A program made the translations under genes and the position numbers. From Smittium mucronatum (lineage: Eukaryota; Kickxellomycota; Harpellomycetes; Harpellales; Legeriomycetaceae): 15,491 bases of DNA. Below the pieces are notes generated by a model. It searched no databases. It saw only the letters and a list, made by a program, of their open reading frames with translations, and was not told where the DNA came from. The number at the start of each line of letters is the position of its first letter. The first letter of the stretch is position 1. Of the stretch, positions 8,430-15,491 are shown piece by piece. The DNA is taken from positions 1 to 15,491 of the forward strand of contig LSSL01005456.1 in assembly GCA_001953115.1 (NCBI GenBank), in the 5' to 3' direction.

Positions 8430-9958
8430 CCGACAGGACATTTCTCAATACAATTAAATTTATTAATTTTCTAAATCAAAACATATCATCCTGTAAAAAT
8501 AGCATTTTATTTTATTTTCCAATATTGAATTTTTATTGGATATGAGCTTAGTGAAATGTCATGTATGTGGAATTTTCTATAGGCCTTCAGTCACGTCACC
8601 ATATTTTTGTTTCCAAGAATAACTAAATCGTGTCAAATATCAAAAACCTTTCAGCCAATGAAATAATAGATTGTAGTTGGTGCAATGCAATGTCCATAAA
8701 ATATAACTCGATGCAATACCTCAAATGAGAGTTCAGGCAAAAATATTATTTGAGGGTTAAGGGTGAAGTTTGGATTCAACCACTAAGCGCTTTTGGCACA
8801 TGGGGCCTTAATTATCAATACATCCAAATGGGGTTTTCAGCGACAAATTAGTTTATTTTATTCATTTGTTGTAGAAAGATATGTTGTTATGTATAAGTGA
8901 GTTGGGCCTATAATGTCCTCTTTTTTGGATTGATTATTTATAATAAGTAAATACAAGCTATTGATTCATGTCATTTTTGACATACACCAATGAAATGATT
9001 CAAAAATACTTGTTATTAATTGGATATTTAGGATTCTATAAAAGTCTAATTGACATGTGGAAGGTTGGGCTTTGTGCTAATAGCGAGTAGGCGATAGAAC
9101 ATGCTGAATCTACAGAATTATAAATAAATTAACTTGACTAATTGCTGATGAATTACTGGGAATGTACATTGTTCATATAACCAATAAAAGATTTTATTGG
9201 ATTCAAAACAAGTAATATTGATTTACAATTTCGCTTGATTATAGGCCAGTGATATCCTGAATAATATAGGGTGTTTTTGATCCTGGTGTTTATACTTGAT
9301 AATTCTATGCAATATTGTAAGGTCGGTTCATTTTAAATCTAGATTAGTGGGGGAATTAAATCTTGTTACAAATAATTTGTACTGGACCAGTGAAGCGCCA
9401 ACATTACAATAAATATTTTACGTGTGTATGGAAAGAAGAAATTCTAAGATAGAGGACGCGACAATTGTCGGATTTCTTCGTTGAGACAATTAAAAAATTG
9501 TTCAGAAATTTATTCTATATGATGTTTCGACACTGTTATTTTGTTGTTCCTCCTCTTATTTGTCCCTATCACCCTAGCTATTAGTTTCATCTATTCAAAT
9601 CTTTTAGAAAAGTTTCACTAATCTGATTAATAATAATTTCAAAAAATTCGCAATAAGCTACGAGTTAAAAGAAAAGATTCCTTCTCACAATATATCTAGA
9701 GCTCTAGCACATCCCGATTTTCAAAATTTAGATTTGTGAGATGTCAAAATAGATTATATTTTACCTGCCTATTCCAAATAATATGATATTAATCCAAGCT
9801 CAAAGAATCATTCGTATAATCATATTTACAAAACTCAATCCATATTTTCCCAATTTTAGCGAGTCTAGTCACATCTCAATCCTTCTTTCTACCAACATAT
9901 ATCCAACAAATTTTTTAGAATCAGGCATATTTTCTTGGAAATATTCTTATTAAATATC
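8430..9958. other. Intergenic region upstream of the SET3-like gene
   Basis: No coding sequence is recognised over about 1.5 kb. The last 450 bases hold pyrimidine-rich patches (for example CCTCCTCTTATTTGTCCC near 9547), as often found ahead of fungal start sites, but no clear TATA box or activator site can be named. The transcription start is not determinable by eye. Confidence 0.5.
9181..9200. repeat. Perfect 9-bp stem with 2-nt centre
   Basis: CCAATAAAA, GA, TTTTATTGG forms a perfect inverted repeat. The CCAAT words on both strands could equally be a CCAAT-box arrangement, about 760 bp before the gene start. Chance is also possible in AT-rich DNA. Confidence 0.5.
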
Positions 9959-12900
9959 ATGTCTTCATTAGAATCCAAGCCATACTTAAAATCTGATGAT
10001 GTAGATCCTCCTATTGATGAAGATCAGGGAATTATCAGATGCATTTGTGGTTTTACTGAAGATGATGGTTTCACAATCCAATGTGAAAACTGTCTTGTTT
10101 GGCAACATGCCATCTGTGTTAATATAACACAAAGCAATGTTCCTGACGAGTATCTATGTGAGCAATGCTTTCCCAGAAAGCTAAATGTAAAGGTACATTG
10201 TCCATTTTTTTTATTGTTAATTTGCGCTCGTTCTAACAGTTTATTTTTCTACACACTTATAGCGCGCTGTAGAATACCAAAAACAGCGTATTGAAAAGGA
10301 GTACAGGCTAGCTAAGGAGAATCGTAAGAACAATAATAAAATAATAGCTAAATTTGGGAAAATCTTTGATTCTAATACTAGACTAATAATTCTGAAGTAG
10401 ATAAAAAAAAGCGAAGCATTGAGGGTCGTTCTAAAAGTCGTGATAAAAAATCATCCCGTTCCAGCGACAACAGTGGTATTTCAAAAAAAAAAAAATTTTT
10501 TTAAAGCTTTTCTCAATTAAATCATTTAATTTTTTTTAGATAATACCTACACCAGCTTTGATCACGATTTAGATAGATGTATAGTTGATTCTAGAGAGGT
10601 TTTAGACTATATTCAAAAAAATTTGAAATCTTTTTCTTCTGATTCTCAAGAAAACGATTTATCCTCATCCGATGCAATCTCATCTGTCCACTCTTCATCC
10701 ATCCCTTCTATTCCTGATTTGGAGACTAGATCTGTAGGCAATCCTAGATATAAGCAATATGGATTGTTTACTAAGCATAAGATTTCTTCCAAGCAATTTG
10801 TATCAGAATACAAGGGTAGAATACTATTCAAATCCAGCTACAAGGAGGATCCCAAAAATTATTATGACGTATTGAAACATCCAAGACCATTTGTTGCATT
10901 TCACCCCGATTTAGATCTTTGTGTGGATGCTAGGAATGAGGGTAATGTGCTAAGATATGTCCGGAGAAGTTGTAAGCCAAATTTACACCTCTCAAGTTTG
11001 GAAGTGGTTGATTATCCCGATCCGAAAATAATATTAGGTGTTTATGCTAGACATGAGATCAATGAGGGCGAAGAGCTAACCCTCAATTGGTGCTGGGAAG
11101 GCGGTGAAGTTCCTTCCATTTTTAAGGGTCAAGATTCAGCAGAAGTATCCTCTTACCTTTCTTCCACCGAAGGCCGTCGAATTTGTAAGATATGGAGACA
11201 GTGTTTTTATGGCACTAAATGCAATTGCACTAAAGATCATTATTGTGAAACTCAGAATTTTTTCAATCTTTTGGATCTCTGTAAGGAGTCCAAGAGGTCA
11301 TATAAGAACTCACCAAGTCGCAAATTTAGGTCTTCCGAAATTTCTCAGGATAATGGAAACATTGGATTGATGGAATCCGAATCATTTGAGCCTTCTGTTG
11401 GAAGTGAAAACGAACCGTCTGTTCTCTCCGATAGCAAGTCCACTTCTCTGAATGACTCCAATTTTCAATTTCCCACAGGATTGGAGCAAAAAAAAAAACT
11501 GTCAAAGCATAAATATCACCTGTCTTTATCACTTTCTAAATCAGAATTCATGAACCAAGGCCTCGATTATTATAACGAAAATAAAAGAAGTAAAACTAAT
11601 CGATCCAGTAATAAATCCCTCAAAAGCAATGGTGTTGATGGTTCTGGGCTTATGGATATTGATTATGATTACAATATTAATCCAGATGGAAAGAGCGATC
11701 GCACCGAACATCGGTCATCATATGGCTACTATCCTACCAACTCTACTAGACACATAGACAAATCTCTGTTTAAAAATAAAAAACAAAAAAGATCTAGAAT
11801 ACGCTTTCATAACACTTTTCTTTCTTTGAAAAGGAGATGGATGGATATCTATCAAAAAAGAAAAGTGTATTTCGAAAGCTCAGATTTAGTTAAGCCCCAA
11901 GAAGATGTGAAGCCAAAAATAGATATTAATTATGAAACCAATAAACCCGAAGTTGTTGAGGAGCTCTTTATTCCACTTAGCCGGAATATTTCTGAGAATA
12001 TTCATGAAGACCTTGAAAATTCTGTGTGCGATGTTGACTTGGTTGATGAGTCGAATGATGAGTACCTTCTTAATACCTGTAAGAATGATGATAATGATGG
12101 ATCAAATGCCTTGGAAGATAATATCGACATCACTAGTATTTCAGAGGATCCTAAACAATCAATGGAAGGGAATCATTTGGGTCATATTGCTGAAACCAGC
12201 TCCGCCGTTTCTATCAACACAAGAGATTCAAAGGTTATGGATGTCAAAACGATGGAGGTGAAAAGCCCTATTAATTCCATCGAAGATAATCCCAATAAAA
12301 CAGAAACCACTAATTCTATCCAACCTACCCAAAGTTCAGGAATTGAGCTTCAATCTGTCTCTCCAGAAAAAAATCAAAAGTCTGATGGTTCAGAAACAAA
12401 ACTTGAAAATGATGTATCTAAGTTAAATAGTAGTCCCACTTCAAAAAAAAATCGCCTTTCTCTGGAGGAATATAATAAGAAACGTAAGGTCGTACCATTT
12501 TCTACTAATCCAAATGACGGAGGTTCTCTGATACCCCATTTTCCAGAACCAAGTCTTAACAAATCTATTGTCACTACTTGCCCGGAAAATAGCCAAATAC
12601 AGAATTTACTAGAGATAGGGACTTCGAAAACACCTAATTCTAACTTACTCCCAGAAAAAAAAAATGATTCAGACTTAGTCTTAATATCAGGTACCATATC
12701 GAAGCCTGTTGATTCTTCCAAGCACAGTGTTTCATCAGACGGCGTTAAAGATGATTTATCAGCTTCTGAAGCTCCACCTGTTCCAGCAACAAAAGTCAAG
12801 GTATCTTTAGAGGAGTATAACAGGCGTAGAATGCTATCCACATCATCAAAAATTTTAAACACGCCTGCTTCTGTGGACAATGCTGACTCCAGTGTTTTAT

Positions 12901-14564
12901 CAATGGGTACCCCAATATTACATTCTATTGATAGGAAGACCACAAATGGTAGCTCTAAGGACGAGGAGATCACCCAGCTTCTACGAAAAGAGCTTGATGG
13001 AATCGTAGCACCAACTGTGATTTCAAATGCTCTCGCCATGAGTACCTCTGCAAACACAACAACCCCTCCTTATGGTTTCAAATCCGGAAGCACTCCATTT
13101 TCTGTATCTTCGGCAGCAACGAGTTTCACTGGCTCTTCCATTAGCTCTTCGCAATGGTCTAATAAACAGTCTACAAAACCCTATTTCCCAGTAATTCAAA
13201 ATACAAATGAGAGTATACCTAATCTTTCTCCGCAAAATAAAGCTTCTAAAGAGCATTCTCCCTTAAAGGTTGAAGCTGTATTCACCTCCGAAAATGAAGC
13301 CATTACTCAAGCCACAGCTACAAATTCTACCTCTTCAATTGCAGCCAGCACTCAGTCACAAAATTTGCCCAGTTTGGATTCTTATGACAACCGATTGAAT
13401 GAAAACAAAAGTAAATTGTTTAATTCTCATAATAGGAGTGATTACCAACATAGCCACAGTAACTCATACAGTAAGTATGACTTCAATTTTAGAAGGTATG
13501 ATAAGGATAGGACTCAAAACAATTATTCCTATGAGCGAGATAGATCTAGAGATCGTGTTTGGGATGCGGAAAGGGACAAACAATGGGATCGTCAGAGAGA
13601 TCCTAGGGATGGTAGAAATCGCTTTTACTCTAGAGATCGCGAGCGTCATGGTCAGGTTGTCAGTGCGAACTATCCACAATCTGTAGGACAAGCCTCTTTC
13701 AACGCCTATAGGCGCGACGGAGATAGATACAGCAACGAATATCTACCTAACCGAGTCGATCAAAACTATGAAAAAGAGGCTGGGGAGATTACTTACCAAA
13801 AGGAACGTAAAAGAGGCTATGAACGTGAAAAGGACCGGTGGAGGGATCCTGATCGTGAAAGGGATGCTTGGGCTTCTAATCAAAACTCGTTTTACCAATC
13901 GAATCAGAGTATCCCGCCTGGCCATCCATCTATCAACAACAATACTAACTCTGGATATATAAGATCGAATGTTAGGCCAAGCCATGGATTCGGAAGTAAT
14001 TCATCATATAACCCAACTCCTCCATATTCCAATTCAAGGCCAATGTCCCCTGCCAGTGAAACCTCCAATAATCCCTTGGATTTAGGAAAGGATAAACGTG
14101 GTATTAACTCCAGCCCTCTCAATTTTACTGGTGGCTCCGGTCCTGACTTATATACAACGTATGGTCACCAAAACAAAAACCCTTCTTTTTCTAACCCTTC
14201 AGATAACCAACCATCGAAAACCAATCTTCGGACTAACAACTTTGAACAGAGGCATCCCAATTTTTCCAAAGATGAAAATGATAAGATTTTTTCCACTTCA
14301 AATCATACCCCAGAAACACAAAAGATCTCAGAGCTTGAGGTAAGTGGAAGTCCTTCAATAAGACAGAATCTAGTAACATCTCAGCAGAAAGGCAGATTTG
14401 AAGCTACCAATAGTTCGGACGCAATTAGCCCTGATATTAAAAAACCGTTTGTCGACGACTCTAACACCCACCTCCCCCCACCCCCTCCTCCACCTTCTCA
14501 CTTATTGCCTCCTCCTCCTCCTCCTCAGTCTCCTCCACCCCCACCTCCCCCGTTTATCAAATGA
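9959..14564 (+). CDS. SET3: Set3-family PHD and SET domain chromatin protein, four exons
   Basis: Proposed exons 9959-10192, 10263-10323, 10401-10475 and 10540-14564 give 1464 residues. Residues 28-70 form a PHD finger (C28, C30, C42, C45, H50, C53, C67, C70; W48 at the methyl-lysine cage position), followed by a basic linker. The SET domain covers about 191-309, with YGLF, RYVRRSCKPN (262-271) and GEELTLNWCW (300-309), then a Cys cluster (339, 345, 351, 353, 359). RR in place of the usual NH before SC, and no DYxY, are typical of the Set3/MLL5/SETD5 subfamily, whose SET domain is thought to be inactive or weak. In yeast, Set3 reads H3K4 methylation and scaffolds a Hos2/Hst1 deacetylase complex in the nucleus; the same role is inferred here. 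The tail carries SLEEYN motifs (764-769, 879-884), Arg/Asp/Glu-rich segments (1108-1160, 1209-1234) and polyproline (1436-1461). The protein is longer than yeast Set3 (about 750) and close to human SETD5. The ATG at 9959 is the first in frame after the stop at 9866-9868 and has A at -3. Confidence 0.88.
10193..10262 (+). other. Intron 1 of the SET3-like gene
   Basis: The 70-nt intron has donor GTACAT, a canonical fungal branch site CTAAC at 10233-10237 and acceptor TAG ending at 10262. It lies between codons (phase 0), directly after the PHD finger. Splicing joins NVK to RAVEYQKQR, a helical linker of the kind that follows the PHD finger in this family. Confidence 0.85.
10324..10400 (+). other. 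Intron 2 of the SET3-like gene (inferred)
   Basis: Reading straight on from exon 2 hits a stop at 10398-10400. A 77-nt intron with donor GTAAGA, CTAAT candidates at 10372-10376 and 10383-10387, and acceptor TAG at 10398-10400 removes that stop and shifts exactly into the frame that continues KKKRSIEGRSKSRDKKSS. The alternative is a real frameshift in the gene or an assembly error, because part of the intron also reads as protein-like sequence. Confidence 0.7.
10476..10539 (+). other. Intron 3 of the SET3-like gene
   Basis: The 64-nt intron has donor GTATTT, an A13-T7 block near its 5' side and a T-rich acceptor ending TTTTTTTAG. Removing it joins ...RSSDNS to DNTYTSFDHD in frame with the SET exon. 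The branch site is less clear than in intron 1 (CTCAATT at about 10512). Confidence 0.8.
14475..14552 (+). repeat. Proline-codon low-complexity tract at the protein C-terminus
   Basis: CCT/CCA/CCC codons encode three runs of seven, six and seven prolines separated by SHLL and QS, ending PFIK before the stop. Polyproline runs can bind profilin, SH3, WW or GYF domains; the partner is unknown. Mixed proline codons argue against recent pure slippage. Confidence 0.85.
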
Positions 14565-14977
14565 GGATTTTATATTTTCTTGTGTTAGGTCCAAAGATTT
14601 ATGAATATGTATATGGAATGCTCTCTGTGAAGCTCTTCGTTTAATTCCCCTTATGTTATTTTCTCGGAAACTGAGAAATGTATCTTTTTATCTTGGTAGA
14701 AATCTAGGTTTAGTATAATCTTATTTTCGCGCACCGAATCCCAATTTCCGTTAAGTGGCTATTGCATCATTCTTCGCATTATTTTCATTTGTTATCTACT
14801 GCACGATTATGATTATTTTAATTCTTTTTTTTATAATGGAGCAAATGTACAGTATAATATTTTTTTAACCTCATTTAGCTAGAATCTCTATTTTTTTTTG
14901 CATTATATATTTTTGGATCTAATAGTTTTTTGATAAAAACATATTTGATGTATCTTGGGTTATAAAGAAAGTGTTAG
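14565..14977. other. 3' flank of the SET3-like gene
   Basis: AT-rich, no gene. It should contain the 3' UTR and polyadenylation site. No canonical AATAAA is seen close after the stop codon, and T-rich runs such as those near 14826 and 14892 are the only candidates for processing elements. Confidence 0.5.
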
Positions 14978-15491
14978 AATCAGTATTTGTATGCTTTGAT
15001 TGTTTTTATTGTTTTTTCAGAACTTATTCGAGAAAATGTTCTTAGTTTGTCAGAATATAATATCTTTATAATAAAATTTATCCTAGGACTTTTTAGAAGA
15101 TGCAAAGGTAATTTTCAAAATTTCAAAAACTATCTGAGACACAGGGGGCGTGGGTTGCCAGCTCAGCGAATAGGCTTCCAGGAAATCGGAAAAATCCGAA
15201 TTGGTCAGTTTTGGACGGTTCAACGTCTGGCCAACGCCAAAATCATCGATGGAAAATTCAAATTTTTTTGCCCTTTTTGCAAAAAAAAGACACCAGAGAC
15301 AATTGAGCACTTATTTTTAGTGTGCGAAAAATGGGAAAACGCCCGCAGAAATACAATTGATAAATTTTTTGTTCAAAATATAAATTCTCGAGAGAGTGTT
15401 AGCGTTTCTTCTCCTGATCCAGCTCAATTGGAGCAGATCGGAAAACTCCTTGGGGGGGAGTCTAAAAAATATTTTTGTCAGCTCCGCGCTG
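14978..15491 (+). mobile_element. Non-LTR retrotransposon ORF, C-terminal part (truncated at window edge)
   Basis: A frame opens after the stop at 14975-14977 and stays open to the last base without any ATG start. From about 15128 it reads like the C-terminal region that follows reverse transcriptase in LINE-type elements: RIGQFWTVQRL, then a zinc-binding motif C-X2-C-X9-H-X4-C (C at 15269 and 15278, H at 15308, C at 15323) within CPFC..PETIEH..C.KW. This matches the zf-RVT-like pattern of such elements in fungi and plants. Base composition turns clearly richer in G and C at about 15120, which marks the likely left edge of the insertion. No reverse transcriptase catalytic motif lies in the window, so the fragment is probably 5'-truncated. 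It has the same orientation as the SET3-like gene, starting about 0.5 kb past its stop. Confidence 0.7.

Noticed and set aside
8645..8810. Possible further MITE copy starting ACCTTTCAGCCAATG
   Set aside because: Only the first ten or so bases resemble the E1 head, the right end has no convincing GAAAGGG, and flanking TTAA sites are common by chance here.
9935..9958. Start of the SET3-like protein eight codons upstream
   Set aside because: The codon at 9935 is TTG, not ATG; 9959 is the first in-frame ATG after the upstream stop at 9866-9868 and has a good -3 base.
10623..10625. Separate gene starting at 10623 with only the SET domain
   Set aside because: That codon is TTG, and the frame continues upstream to a splice acceptor at 10538-10539. 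PHD plus SET in one protein is the known Set3 architecture.
12374..13057. Minus-strand 227-codon frame inside the SET3-like gene
   Set aside because: It is antisense to the exon encoding the disordered tail. Its serine/leucine-rich composition is the mirror of the plus-strand codon pattern, and the plus-strand frame is continuous with the PHD and SET domains.
15083..15310. Minus-strand 75-codon frame at the right edge
   Set aside because: It is antisense to the frame carrying the CX2CX9HX4C retrotransposon motif and has no recognisable content of its own.

Overview
The window reads as AT-rich nuclear DNA of a fungus. The only intact gene is a Set3-family PHD+SET chromatin protein. It is interrupted by short spliceosomal introns (64-77 nt), and the first has a textbook CTAAC branch site. 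AT-rich, intron-containing DNA full of decayed transposable elements fits an early-diverging fungal lineage; a Harpellales-type gut fungus is a guess from composition and style, not something the sequence proves. No tRNA, rRNA, CRISPR array or bacterial-type operon was seen on reading both strands.

Layout. 1-1200: very AT-rich, only microsatellites. 1201-1819: minus-strand coding relic, broken by a frameshift and stops, possibly gag-like. 1820-2900: AT-rich with a heptamer tandem array. 2918-3432: plus-strand coding relic in two frames. 3433-4190: nothing recognised. 4209-5730: a broader decayed, transposon-like island carrying two separate 11-base G runs. 6127-8425: a nest of short repeats. 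At least four near-complete copies (159-166 bp) of one inverted-repeat element occur here; they begin CCCTTTC, and the best copies sit in TTAA or near-TTAA sites, so they look like piggyBac-type non-autonomous elements (MITEs). Two further fragments of the same family and three copies of an unrelated ~250-bp repeat beginning GA(T/C)CAGACTTTTTT lie among them. 8430-9958: intergenic DNA and the upstream region of the gene.

9959-14564: the SET3-like gene. I join four exons (9959-10192, 10263-10323, 10401-10475, 10540-14564) into one 1464-residue reading frame: PHD finger, linker, SET domain with the divergent RR-SC signature of the Set3/MLL5 subfamily, a Cys cluster, then about 1100 residues of mostly disordered sequence with two SLEEYN motifs, an Arg/Asp-rich stretch and a polyproline tail.

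14565-14977: 3' flank. 14978-15491: the C-terminal part of a non-LTR retrotransposon ORF, with a CX2CX9HX4C zinc-binding motif, open to the window edge.

The most unusual content is the piggyBac-like MITE cluster and its companion repeat family. The gene itself is a recognisable member of a histone-reader/deacetylase-scaffold family with a long lineage-specific tail.
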